NCBI GenBank assembly: GCA_030523645.1
Contig: JAUNIB010000002.1
Coordinates: forward strand, 1 to 64,000
Direction: 5' to 3'
DNA length: 64,000 nt
Origin: Selenomonadaceae bacterium
Lineage (GTDB): Bacteria; Bacillota; Negativicutes; Selenomonadales; Selenomonadaceae
Every line of letters starts with the position of its first letter. Positions within the stretch are counted from its first letter, which is position 1. Of this stretch, positions 19,122 through 27,105 are shown in pieces. The position numbers were made by a program, and so were the translations under genes. The notes below the pieces were generated by a model. The model worked only from the letters and a program-made list of their open reading frames with translations, did not search any database and was not told where the DNA came from.

Positions 19122-19505
19122 TTATCCCATCTCAGGAATACCATTTACCATTCGATTACAAAGTCTAGGCTGTGGATACGGCTTTCCTTCATACATAAAT
19201 TCAACATTGTTTCCATTATAAATTATTTCTACTCCATCACGGATGACAGCGGAAATAGTCATATCCGATACGACTTCTTCCCATTCAAGCATATAGGCGG
19301 CTTCTCGTTCTCTGAATTTTACTGTGGTATATTTTCCGTTTTTCTCCCAAACCGAAAGCAGGTTACCTACTCTCTCAAAAGCCGTGGGCATGTTATCCAC
19401 CTTGTGATTTACCTTGATTGCAGCGTCTATCGCTTCTTTGACGGTTGAATAGCGATGCGATACCGATTTCTTATATAGTTCATACAAGTCTTTCTTTAGC
19501 TTCAT
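19122..19505 (-). CDS. Hypothetical protein
   Basis: About 127 residues, starting MKLKKDLYELYKK after GAGGAG. The N-terminal half is helical and lysine-rich; the C-terminal half is predicted beta (VIRDGVEIIYNGNNVEFMYE). No family recognised. Eighteen bases separate it from the next gene upstream, consistent with co-transcription. Confidence 0.5.
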   Translation of the reverse strand: MKLKKDLYELYKKSVSHRYSTVKEAIDAAIKVNHKVDNMPTAFERVGNLLSVWEKNGKYTTVKFREREAAYMLEWEEVVSDMTISAVIRDGVEIIYNGNNVEFMYEGKPYPQPRLCNRMVNGIPEMG

Positions 19506-19522
19506 CCCAATCAACTCCTCAT

Positions 19523-19768
19523 TTATTCCTTTTCTTCAACTGCCAATGTATTGCCTAGAATTGTTACCAGATATGAAACTGTTTCCCCTCTAGCGGAAAT
19601 TTCATAATCATCTTTGGTTTCTGCAATTTCAATATCACACAACACATCGTATACTCGGTCGTATAAATCGTCTTCATCCATTGCAAGGAGTTCTTCTTTG
19701 CCGATATGACATTCTTTGCAGATGAAAAGAATATATTTGTCAGTCAAACCGTCCAATATTTCTTTCAT
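19523..19768 (-). CDS. Hypothetical small acidic protein
   Basis: 81 residues from the ATG after GGAGGAGG. It is acidic and helical, with a central CKECHIGKEELLAMDEDD segment and a C-terminal half ending LAVEEKE. One CxxC is present, too little for a metal-site claim. No family recognised. It lies about 97 bases downstream of the radical SAM gene, on the same strand. Confidence 0.5.
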   Translation of the reverse strand: MKEILDGLTDKYILFICKECHIGKEELLAMDEDDLYDRVYDVLCDIEIAETKDDYEISARGETVSYLVTILGNTLAVEEKE

Positions 19769-19865
19769 TTTCCTCCTCCACATAACAAATCTTCTCTGCT
19801 TCGTGCTTATCTATCTTGTTCTCTCTTTTTATAGACAACCTAACCTCTATAATATTCATTATGTG

Positions 19866-20504
19866 TCAGGAGATATCAGTACAGTATATAAATTTCTCTA
19901 TGCGCCGAACTCCCATTGATTTAAGCATATTTTCTGATTTCTCAACATCATCCACAGTATTGAATCCTTTAATCAAGGGAAGACGAATCAGTATTTTCTC
20001 TGATTCAACACGTTTCAACAACCCTTCTAGATGCTGAAACACTCTTGCGTTCGCTCTTCCTGTATATGCTTTATAGATATCTGAATTAGTATCCTTTATA
20101 TCTATTATCCATTCATCAATGAAGGGAATAAGCGTCTCTATATTTGTCCATCTATCATAGAGAGATGTTTCAATTCTGTAGTTCCATTCCGGATTCCCTT
20201 TCTGACAAATCTTCTTTATAAACTCTGCTTGAATAAGCGGCTCTCCTCCTCCAAAAGTTACTCCGCCCTCTGTCATCAGATAGTATATGCTATCCTTTTT
20301 AAGAATTTTCAACAGTTCCTCCGGAGAGAAAGCTCCTCTAGGTACTTTATCCATGAACAGTGAAGAGTTTCTTTTTTCATGACAGTGCTCATTGATACAA
20401 TACCGGCAATGAAGATGGCAACCGAAAAACGCAACTAATGTGCTTATTCCCTTCCCGTCAGTACCCATACGAAGTCTTGATACACTCATAATATCCCCAG
20501 TCAT
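19866..20504 (-). CDS. Radical SAM protein, PflA-like
   Basis: 212 residues. C29, C33 and C36 (GCHLHCRYC) form the CX3CX2C motif that binds the [4Fe-4S] cluster cleaving SAM, and VTFGGGEP is the SAM-contacting GGE motif. The core resembles pyruvate formate-lyase activases but has no extra ferredoxin insert, and no glycyl-radical enzyme is encoded here. It starts 11 bases after the Cys-motif protein, in an apparent operon with that gene and the vWA gene. It may modify one of these partners; that is inference. Radical SAM membership is clear, the substrate is unknown. Confidence 0.85.
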   Translation of the reverse strand: MTGDIMSVSRLRMGTDGKGISTLVAFFGCHLHCRYCINEHCHEKRNSSLFMDKVPRGAFSPEELLKILKKDSIYYLMTEGGVTFGGGEPLIQAEFIKKICQKGNPEWNYRIETSLYDRWTNIETLIPFIDEWIIDIKDTNSDIYKAYTGRANARVFQHLEGLLKRVESEKILIRLPLIKGFNTVDDVEKSENMLKSMGVRRIEKFIYCTDIS

Positions 20505-20515
20505 TTTTTCGCCCC

Positions 20516-21496
20516 CTAAATCTCAAACTTCGGAATAATTCTTTTCTCAGCATGTATCTTTTCTAAATTATCTAGAAGATATGCTGCTTCAGCATCACAT
20601 TTCGCGCAAGTTCCAGCACAGGCACCGATAGACGGACATTTTGGACTTTTTAATTCAATTCCATTTGCTTTAGCGATTGTAATACGCTGCTGTCGGAGCT
20701 TATTGCATATTTCTTTTCCATCAATCCTTGGAATAAGTGAAGCCACCTCACTCTTTACCCAATCATAATCGGAAGGATATATCTCTTCAGGACAAATCTC
20801 TCCCATAATTACACCACGCTCGACATTGAGCGTAGCCACATTTATTTTCTTATTTGAATTAAACAGGTCGATAGCATCATATCCTTCTTCAAGAGGAATA
20901 TATGAGTTACTTGCAAAATCAAAATAGCACCTAGTCTCCTGCATATCTACTACGCTATTTAAGACACGCGGTAACAACTCACCTAATCGCTCTTCAGCCA
21001 AAGCGAAAAAACCTGAAAGAGAAGCACCTGATGAAAGCTCCGACAGCAGTGTATCACCGTCAAGATACAACAAAGACGTCAGTCCCGACAAATCCTGCAA
21101 GAGATTTCTGTGCCCTTCAATTCGTCCTTTTCCCTCGATAGATAGTGGTGCTAATGTTACCAGATGCAACCGATTTCCTTCCCCTTGTTTGCTAACAACA
21201 TGGTATGGATATAGACTTTCCGGTGCGTTATCAGTAAGGAAAACGATATCCTCACCATACCTAAAGCAATCCATTAATGAGTTGGACATATTCTTCAAAG
21301 CCTGATATCGCCATGAAGCCATTCCATACTTATCCATTCCTAAGCCATCCGGTTTTCCATTAGTCACAAAGCATTCGAACTCGTCGGTTGCTTTTCTTCC
21401 GGTTAGACAGACAACCAATACAATATCTCGAAAGTGTTTCAAGGCTGGGTGTTTATAATTCCATATATTTCCGCTGTCGCATACCACGATTCTCAA
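20516..21496 (-). CDS. Conserved-looking protein with C-terminal Cys motif, partner of the radical SAM protein
   Basis: 326 residues from a TTG start (RIVVCDSGNIWNYKHP) that is correctly spaced from AAAGGAG; the ATG three codons earlier is too close to it. The N-terminal part alternates hydrophobic strands and helices (IVLVVCL, DIVFLTDN, RLHLVTLAP). The C-terminus has four cysteines, C287, C293, C297 and C300, in KCPSIGACAGTCAKCDAE; the last three are spaced CX3CX2C as in radical SAM clusters. A metal or Fe-S site is likely. No enzymatic family recognised. Tightly linked to the radical SAM gene. Confidence 0.65.
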   Translation of the reverse strand: MRIVVCDSGNIWNYKHPALKHFRDIVLVVCLTGRKATDEFECFVTNGKPDGLGMDKYGMASWRYQALKNMSNSLMDCFRYGEDIVFLTDNAPESLYPYHVVSKQGEGNRLHLVTLAPLSIEGKGRIEGHRNLLQDLSGLTSLLYLDGDTLLSELSSGASLSGFFALAEERLGELLPRVLNSVVDMQETRCYFDFASNSYIPLEEGYDAIDLFNSNKKINVATLNVERGVIMGEICPEEIYPSDYDWVKSEVASLIPRIDGKEICNKLRQQRITIAKANGIELKSPKCPSIGACAGTCAKCDAEAAYLLDNLEKIHAEKRIIPKFEI

Positions 21497-21558
21497 ATGA
21501 CACATCTCCTTTCATGGTTTAATGCTACTCCGACAGAATTATTTCTATGTCTGACGAA

Positions 21559-22227
21559 TTACTTCTTATGTCTTTTCCTATAATCTGCTCTAATTGGTGC
21601 ACAACATCTAGCCATTTCACGATTTGTTTCCTCCCTGCTTTTTGATTTTCTCACAGCCGAAACTGTTTCACAGAGGACTTCAAAATTCAGCTGTGTTCCC
21701 TCTCCGTCACACTCGTAATTTACTGCTCTGTCTGCACTGATACCGAATTTTCCCGCTGCATCTATCGCATCGATATTAGCTCCGAGAAAGAGGAATTCCC
21801 ATCCGTACTTTTCTTTTTCTTTCTCTACCATCTTTTTTACTTCGTTATAAGAATACTGACGGCTTGAGTTTTCCATTCCATCCGTGGTAATAATAAACAG
21901 GGTTTTCTCCGGACGATCTTCTTCTCTGGCATACTTGTGAACGGTAGCAATGTGATGAACAGCTCCGCCAATAGCATCCAAAAGAGCTGTACATCCTCTG
22001 ACATAATACTCTTTATCCGTCATCGGCTTAACTTTTCCAACAGGAACTCTGTCATAAACTATTTCTGCTCTGTCATCAAAAAGAATCGTGGAAATGTACG
22101 CCTCTCCTTCTTCCTTTTTCTGTTTCTCAATCATTGAGTTAAAGCCGCCTATAGTATCAGCCTCAAGACCACTCATCGAACCACTTCTGTCCAGAATGAA
22201 AACTACCTCTGTTAAACCTTTGCGCAT
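21559..22227 (-). CDS. vWA-domain protein (TerY-like)
   Basis: 222 residues, essentially one von Willebrand A domain. The MIDAS metal site is visible: D13-x-S15-x-S17 in VVFILDRSGSMSG, Thr in RGCTALLDAIGG, and Asp in ITTDGMENSS. There is no signal peptide, so it is cytoplasmic. The start follows AAAGGAGG; a -10-like TATAAT lies about 60 bases upstream, suggesting its own promoter after the macro-gene terminator. Soluble vWA proteins of this kind occur in tellurite/stress (Ter-type) and other multi-protein systems. Its partners are probably the two genes downstream. Confidence 0.85.
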   Translation of the reverse strand: MRKGLTEVVFILDRSGSMSGLEADTIGGFNSMIEKQKKEEGEAYISTILFDDRAEIVYDRVPVGKVKPMTDKEYYVRGCTALLDAIGGAVHHIATVHKYAREEDRPEKTLFIITTDGMENSSRQYSYNEVKKMVEKEKEKYGWEFLFLGANIDAIDAAGKFGISADRAVNYECDGEGTQLNFEVLCETVSAVRKSKSREETNREMARCCAPIRADYRKRHKK

Positions 22228-22300
22228 AATTAATGTCCTCCTTTTTAGCACTTGTCCTGTATGCTTCATTTGATGGGCACATTATACGAAACAGAAAATA

Positions 22301-22333
22301 AAAACAGGTCGCTTTGGAAACGACCTGTTTTTA
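22301..22333 (-). terminator. Terminator after the macro-domain gene
   Basis: On the minus strand AACAGGTCG and CGACCTGTT pair around a short loop, followed by five T. The A-side of the stem reaches the stop codon of the macro gene. It separates the macro/PD-(D/E)XK unit from the vWA-Cys-radical SAM unit. Confidence 0.8.
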
Positions 22334-23449
22334 TGAAATAATACACGGCAAACCGTGTTCTTCCAGCTGTATATCAAGCTCTATCATATCGTATATTTCA
22401 TTCTCGATAAAATACGAGAAAATAATGTCCGTCTTATCACAGGGGGATAGTGCATATCCAGCTCTCGCCAGGAGATCTTTTGCTTCATCAAGATTCAGCC
22501 TTGCTCCTACGCAAAGGCAGAGGGCTGTCATTTTCTGCGGATGATAGTCCGGATTATTTTTTATCTTAGAGAAAATTTTCTTATCAACTATTGCTCTCTT
22601 ATACACCTCAGCATTCTTCAGTTTCTTTTCCTTTATCAGATACATCAGGTACTGCGAAAATGTATCTGACCGGTGCTTTATTCTCTCCTCAAGCCTATTC
22701 TCGTGTTCTTCTTCAAACTCCACAGCTTCAAGACATTCATCGACAACTTCAATTTCTCTTGGTTTCGCAGATTTTATCCTCTTCGGAGCGCATAATTTTC
22801 TGGCTGGTCTTGATTCCAACCTTTGAGAAATATCAAAGCTGACTATTTCATCAAAGCACCTTCCCGCAGATCTTTCTTCGTATTCATTCCCCCCATACTC
22901 TTCTTCCATCTTTTCCCGGACATAATTCTGGTCAATGTAAGTTTCAAGATCGGGATAAATTTTCATCCCAAGCTCTGTAGCTTTATCACCAAACACGACC
23001 AAATATATGTCCATATCATACTCTAAAAGAAATGCATTTATTTCGTCGACAGCAATGCGCATTCCCTCTTCCTTGGGATATCCGTATCCACCCGTGGATA
23101 TAAGTGGAAAAGAAATTGACCTGATTTCATTTTTCTTTGCAAGCTTCAGACTATTCTTGTAACATGAGCGGAGTTTTTTCTCTTCTCCCTGTAAACCTTC
23201 CTTGTAGAGAGGGGCTACGGCATGAATAATATATTTTGCAGAAAGGTCAAAGCCGGGAGTGATAAAAGCTTCGCCTTCTGCCACTATGCCTATATTGGTT
23301 TCCCGATAGCGCATCAGCTTATCAAAACCAGCCGCCTCATATACAGCGTAATCACAGCCGGGTCCGACAGCCACCTGCTCGTTTGCCGTATTTACTATGG
23401 CATCCGTCGTCATCTTTGTAATATCATTTCTTACTATTTTTAGAGCCAT
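22331..23449 (-). CDS. Macro-domain protein with a helical C-terminal domain
   Basis: 372 residues. Residues 1 to about 170 are a macro domain (ADP-ribose or related nucleotide binding/hydrolysis): RNDITKMTTDAIVNTANEQ, GPGCDYAVYEAAG, FPLISTGGYGYPKEEG. An Arg/Glu-rich linker follows. A C-terminal domain (about 270-372: FSQYLMYLIKEKKLKNAEVY, YKRAIVDKKIFSKIK, MTALCLCVGARLNLDEAKDL) looks like a helical effector or adaptor module. GGAGG precedes the ATG. It pairs with the PD-(D/E)XK-like gene upstream (gap 41 bases). Confidence 0.85.
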   Translation of the reverse strand: MALKIVRNDITKMTTDAIVNTANEQVAVGPGCDYAVYEAAGFDKLMRYRETNIGIVAEGEAFITPGFDLSAKYIIHAVAPLYKEGLQGEEKKLRSCYKNSLKLAKKNEIRSISFPLISTGGYGYPKEEGMRIAVDEINAFLLEYDMDIYLVVFGDKATELGMKIYPDLETYIDQNYVREKMEEEYGGNEYEERSAGRCFDEIVSFDISQRLESRPARKLCAPKRIKSAKPREIEVVDECLEAVEFEEEHENRLEERIKHRSDTFSQYLMYLIKEKKLKNAEVYKRAIVDKKIFSKIKNNPDYHPQKMTALCLCVGARLNLDEAKDLLARAGYALSPCDKTDIIFSYFIENEIYDMIELDIQLEEHGLPCIIS

Positions 23450-23490
23450 AGTTCTGTCCTCCTGCTAAATTTACCGCTTTATTCGTATCA

Positions 23491-24672
23491 TCATTGTAAG
23501 TCATTGTTGTAAGCATCTCTAATTGCCTCAAAATCAAGATACCTCACCACAGTATACAGTTTCTTCAAAATTGCTACTGATTCTTCTATCTTTGGAATCT
23601 TATCTTCTCTCAGTGTGCGTTGTACATTTTCAAGGTCTTCAAACTTGACTTCCGCCAAATTGATACTCTTGTCGCTTACCTCATATAGTTCTTTGTACTT
23701 AAAGCTTAAATCTGTCTTTATCTCCGCCTTTACTCTATCCTTTGATACTGTATATTCCATTCCATCAAATTTTGCCGCAACACAAGCATTTTCTAGTATT
23801 TTACGGAGGCAATCTTTCGCTTTCTGTGTTTTAATATTGGCAAAATGAATGAAATAGTTTCCCGTACTGATACTTACTCCAATTTCCCAAATTCCATGTC
23901 CCAATCCATGCCCATGTTTATTATCAAGCAGGAATTGAACGGTATTTTCTTTTCTTATTTCCCGTCTCTTAGTGACAAGCAGGTCATGTATATCCCTATG
24001 TTTTTTCTTTAGATAGCTTACATATTCTCTCCAACCGATAATCAAATCATGCTTTTCCGGGTCTGGTAAAGCCATTTTCATTTCAGCCTTTTCTAACAGC
24101 GTTCTGTGGTATTTGTCCAGTCCTGTCAGCGAGTCCTTCTTATCATAGTATTCTTTTATAATATCCAGCAGCAGAATTCTGTTGCCATATTTCCTAGTTT
24201 TGTTTTCCGGGATATCATCATATGCCTTTGTCGCAACGATTACATTATCGCACCGCTCAAAATTATGCTCCTTCCTATTATTAAAGGTTTCGAGGCAATA
24301 TTTTTCGCATCTGGCCAAATAACGCTCCGGCTGATTCTCCATTTTTTGAGCATCAATTTTAACTTCAATCAGGACAGCAGACTCTTTCCCGCTCTTTTCA
24401 TTGAGGTAAATAATAACCAGGTCATTTTCTCCATGATATTTTTGGTAATCCGGGTCACTTTCTCCAATTCTTTCCGTTATCGATCTTCCAATGTATACCA
24501 ATTTCACATTTTTCGTCGGAAGATTCAGTTTCTTCATAAAATATTCAAAAAATTCTGTCTGAAGAGATAACTCTAACATCAGGACATTGACGACATCACT
24601 CTCAACTACATGGTATTCTAAATCAATTCCATTTTCTAATGTCGCAGTATCCATTTCCTTGAAATTCAGCAT
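23491..24672 (-). CDS. PD-(D/E)XK nuclease-like protein
   Basis: 393 residues. The N-terminal half has a restriction-endonuclease-like core: GENDLVIIYLNEKSGKE followed by SAVLIEVKIDAQ, giving the D...ExK triad, then a helix with QPERYLARCEKYC. The C-terminal half (about 210-393) is unassigned, with alternating charged helices. It starts a minus-strand unit with the macro gene. Presence in an accessory region near an hsdM remnant makes a defence role conceivable, but nothing here proves it. Confidence 0.65.
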   Translation of the reverse strand: MLNFKEMDTATLENGIDLEYHVVESDVVNVLMLELSLQTEFFEYFMKKLNLPTKNVKLVYIGRSITERIGESDPDYQKYHGENDLVIIYLNEKSGKESAVLIEVKIDAQKMENQPERYLARCEKYCLETFNNRKEHNFERCDNVIVATKAYDDIPENKTRKYGNRILLLDIIKEYYDKKDSLTGLDKYHRTLLEKAEMKMALPDPEKHDLIIGWREYVSYLKKKHRDIHDLLVTKRREIRKENTVQFLLDNKHGHGLGHGIWEIGVSISTGNYFIHFANIKTQKAKDCLRKILENACVAAKFDGMEYTVSKDRVKAEIKTDLSFKYKELYEVSDKSINLAEVKFEDLENVQRTLREDKIPKIEESVAILKKLYTVVRYLDFEAIRDAYNNDLQ

Positions 24673-24893
24673 ATGATTTCCCCCGTACCTTTCCTATTAC
24701 GACAGGCAACATGATTTTTCAATTATATCATCAGTGCACCTTGCAGTATATGACTACATAGATTTCTCTACGTGTAAATCCTACCACTTTGCATCTCCCT
24801 TAATTCGTACATCAAGCAAACAATTTGCATTGAATTGAGTTCACCAATCAAAATTTGGTATATTTTTCCTTACAGACAATTTCACAACTAAAT

Positions 24894-24942
24894 AAAATAT
24901 ACCCTCTTTGCCGAGTCATGTTCGGTATAGAGGGTATATTTC
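24894..24942. terminator. Bidirectional hairpin terminator
   Basis: A 13-bp stem AAATATACCCTCT / AGAGGGTATATTT, extended by TGCCGA/TTCGGT-like pairing. It lies just downstream of the minus-strand zinc-ribbon gene and would end that unit. The 24673-24893 gap holds only the upstream region of the PD-(D/E)XK gene. Confidence 0.75.
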
Positions 24943-24948
24943 ATTTCT

Positions 24949-25590
24949 TTAGTTTTCTTTATTAAAGGTTTCCCTTATGCATCCACATTCCGCACAAAAT
25001 TTCTGGTTCTCGTTAAACTTCGCACCGCACTGACTGCAATATTTTGCCCATGTATGCTCATTTCTTTCGATACCATGTACTCTCGATGCTCCCCCATCAG
25101 CCGGGCTTGCTGCCTCCTTAGTTTTAGCAGGTGCAGGCTGTCCAGCCATCATGCCCATGCTCATCATTGCAAAGGGAGCGTTTTCGGTAATCTCTAAGTC
25201 TACGCCATAATCTCTCGATTCCCTTATAAGCCCATACAATTCCTGAAGCATTTCATTGGCCTGCTCCGGATATATTTTACCGCTGCCGAGAGTTATCCTC
25301 GTACCATCTTCGAAGGTAAAGGTCTTACTGCCGGAAGGAGCGTCATACATAAATGTTTCGCGTTCAGGCAGCTTTTCCCAGCTGCTGACATTATAGCGCT
25401 CACATACATTGCTGAGCTTTTCCAAAAGTCCCTCAGCGTAATATCTTGTATTAACTGTCGGTTGGTTGTGAAAAGCCCTGCTGCTGATCTGTACCCTGCA
25501 TCGTCCGTCACCGGTATAGGCAATATCACATGACGAATAGCTTCCGTTCATCCCGCCGCCTTCTGACGAGCTATAGGCAATCAATCTCAT
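24949..25590 (-). CDS. Zinc-ribbon protein of unknown function
   Basis: 213 residues. The N-terminal part (about 1-150) is a mixed alpha/beta domain with FTFEDGTRITLGSG and is not recognised. A flexible Ala/Pro linker leads to a C-terminal zinc ribbon, CSQCGAKFNENQKFCAECG, where two CxxC pairs bind Zn. No signal peptide. The ribosome binding site AGAGGATG precedes the ATG. Probably transcribed with the exported-protein gene 42 bases upstream. Confidence 0.7.
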   Translation of the reverse strand: MRLIAYSSSEGGGMNGSYSSCDIAYTGDGRCRVQISSRAFHNQPTVNTRYYAEGLLEKLSNVCERYNVSSWEKLPERETFMYDAPSGSKTFTFEDGTRITLGSGKIYPEQANEMLQELYGLIRESRDYGVDLEITENAPFAMMSMGMMAGQPAPAKTKEAASPADGGASRVHGIERNEHTWAKYCSQCGAKFNENQKFCAECGCIRETFNKEN

Positions 25591-25632
25591 AAAAGCATCC
25601 TCTGAAATCTTGATTCACATTAAAAGCTCCAT

Positions 25633-26385
25633 TCAACCCAGACCATTTTTATTATGAATGGGGTATGCGCTTCCATCGCTTTCCAGACGATATATCCAGC
25701 TAAGGGAGCGCTCACCGACAAATTCGACTGTTGTACCGGCCTTGTCAGTAACTTTTATACTGAATGTATTATTCAGGTTCTCGGGAATACCCGGATAATC
25801 CTTCCTTGACGCTGCCTCAGTCAGTGCTTTGCTCTCGACCTTATTGCTCCGGTCAGCAAACATATTCTTAGTCAGCCTGGGATACATATTTTGCAGAAAT
25901 GACAGCAGAAGGTTCTCACTTGCGAAGGTCATCGCACTAACATTGTAGTATTCACCTGTCAAATCAACGGCAGCCGGCCAGTACTGGCCACCTGAAAAAA
26001 CAGGATATACCTTGATATTGCCATTCTCAAGGATAGTGTATTGGTAGACGATATTTGCCTCGGGCAAGAATTTAGGAATATATCTGCCGCTGCTATCCTT
26101 TTTTATATTCGCAAGAGTAACCCGGTCAAAGGAAATCGTACCTTCCCCACCATTGCCTGCACAAATAATATATGGATTCTTATGCCATACGGCGTCAAGG
26201 CCGTCGCGTACCTCGGGATTGCCGTTGGTCGCCTGTATCTCGTAGTATGTACCCATTCCCTTAGTCTCAACGGTATACATGTAAGCAGTCTCAACATTGC
26301 AGCTATTTACTCTAATCCATGAATCCGCAAAAACCTGAAGCGGACAGCTCAAAAGGAATACTGCCATTAATACAATTTTCTTCAT
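25633..26385 (-). CDS. Exported protein of unknown function
   Basis: 250 residues with a clear signal peptide (MKKIVLMAVFLLSCPLQVFA, cleavage after AFA-like VFA). The mature part is beta-rich and resembles small secreted proteins of Negativicutes with internal repeats such as YTVETKGMGTYYEIQ and WIYRLESDGSAYP; no named family. GCAGGAGGAG precedes the ATG. Confidence 0.6.
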   Translation of the reverse strand: MKKIVLMAVFLLSCPLQVFADSWIRVNSCNVETAYMYTVETKGMGTYYEIQATNGNPEVRDGLDAVWHKNPYIICAGNGGEGTISFDRVTLANIKKDSSGRYIPKFLPEANIVYQYTILENGNIKVYPVFSGGQYWPAAVDLTGEYYNVSAMTFASENLLLSFLQNMYPRLTKNMFADRSNKVESKALTEAASRKDYPGIPENLNNTFSIKVTDKAGTTVEFVGERSLSWIYRLESDGSAYPIHNKNGLG

Positions 26386-26464
26386 AGTTACTCCTCCTGC
26401 TATTTAAGAAGTTATGAATAATATTTTACCTGTGTCCCCTTTGGTAATAGCATAATTCCATTCC

Positions 26465-26923
26465 CTATTCTTTATTAAAGTCACCGATGAGCTTGTACAA
26501 CAGATTATACAGAGTCTTCGCCTCATCGGACGACAGACTTATCTTGCAGGACATTTCCTGCGGTACGGACAGTGCCTGCTGATACAGCGCTGTTCCCTTT
26601 TCTGTGATGTTGACCAGTACCACACGCTCGTCCTCGGCAGACCTTGTACGGGTCAGCAGTGCTTTTGCTTCCAGCTTTTTCAGCAGCGGTGTCAGCGTCC
26701 CGGAGTCCAGGTATAGCTTCTGCCCCAGTTCCTTCACCGATATAGCCGGCTGTTCCCAGAGAACCATCATTACAAGATACTGGGTGTAAGTGAGGTCGAG
26801 CCGCGAGAGCAGCGGAAAGTACGCCTTAACCACCTCTCTGGAGCAGGCATATAATGGAAAGCAAAGCTGATTCTCAAGCTTCAGCATATCAGCAGGTAAA
26901 CAGTCTTGTCTATCTTCATTCAT
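26465..26923 (-). CDS. MarR-family regulator, OhrR-like
   Basis: About 152 residues. Segment LKLENQLCFPLYACSREVVK matches OhrR, whose single reactive cysteine (LCFPLYA) senses organic peroxides. The winged helix-turn-helix follows: LTYTQYLVMMVLWEQPAISV, KLYLDSGTLTPLLKKLE, RTRSAEDERVVLVNIT. The ATG of MNEDRQDC is preferred; an upstream GTG adds 11 residues. It is divergent from the rubrerythrin-like gene, with palindromic candidate operators between. Confidence 0.85.
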   Translation of the reverse strand: MNEDRQDCLPADMLKLENQLCFPLYACSREVVKAYFPLLSRLDLTYTQYLVMMVLWEQPAISVKELGQKLYLDSGTLTPLLKKLEAKALLTRTRSAEDERVVLVNITEKGTALYQQALSVPQEMSCKISLSSDEAKTLYNLLYKLIGDFNKE

Positions 26924-26985
26924 CGAATGTACACATCCTTGTATGGGTTTCTTCACTAACTTGCAGGTAGTTTATCACGAAATTA

Positions 26986-27074
26986 AATTGCATGCAATAT
27001 TATTTTTAGAAATCTTATTGACAAAACATTTTCCCCGTGTTATTATTCAGCCATCAAATTCAATTGTACGCAAT
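26986..27074 (+). promoter_or_regulatory. Promoter and MarR/OhrR-type operators of the rubrerythrin-like gene
   Basis: A perfect -35 TTGACA (27018-27023), 17-base spacer and -10 TATTAT (27041-27046) drive the plus-strand gene. ATTGCATGCAAT (26986-26997), a perfect 12-bp palindrome, lies upstream of the -35; ATTGTACGCAAT (27063-27074), nearly the same sequence, lies downstream of the start of transcription. The pair, flanking the promoter and next to an OhrR-like gene, fits binding sites for that repressor. Confidence 0.65.
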
Positions 27075-27105
27075 CATATTTATAACAACCGAAGAAGAGA
27101 TTGAA

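Noticed and set aside
19523-19768. Zinc site in the small acidic protein
   Set aside because: Only one CxxC is present, insufficient for a metal-binding claim.
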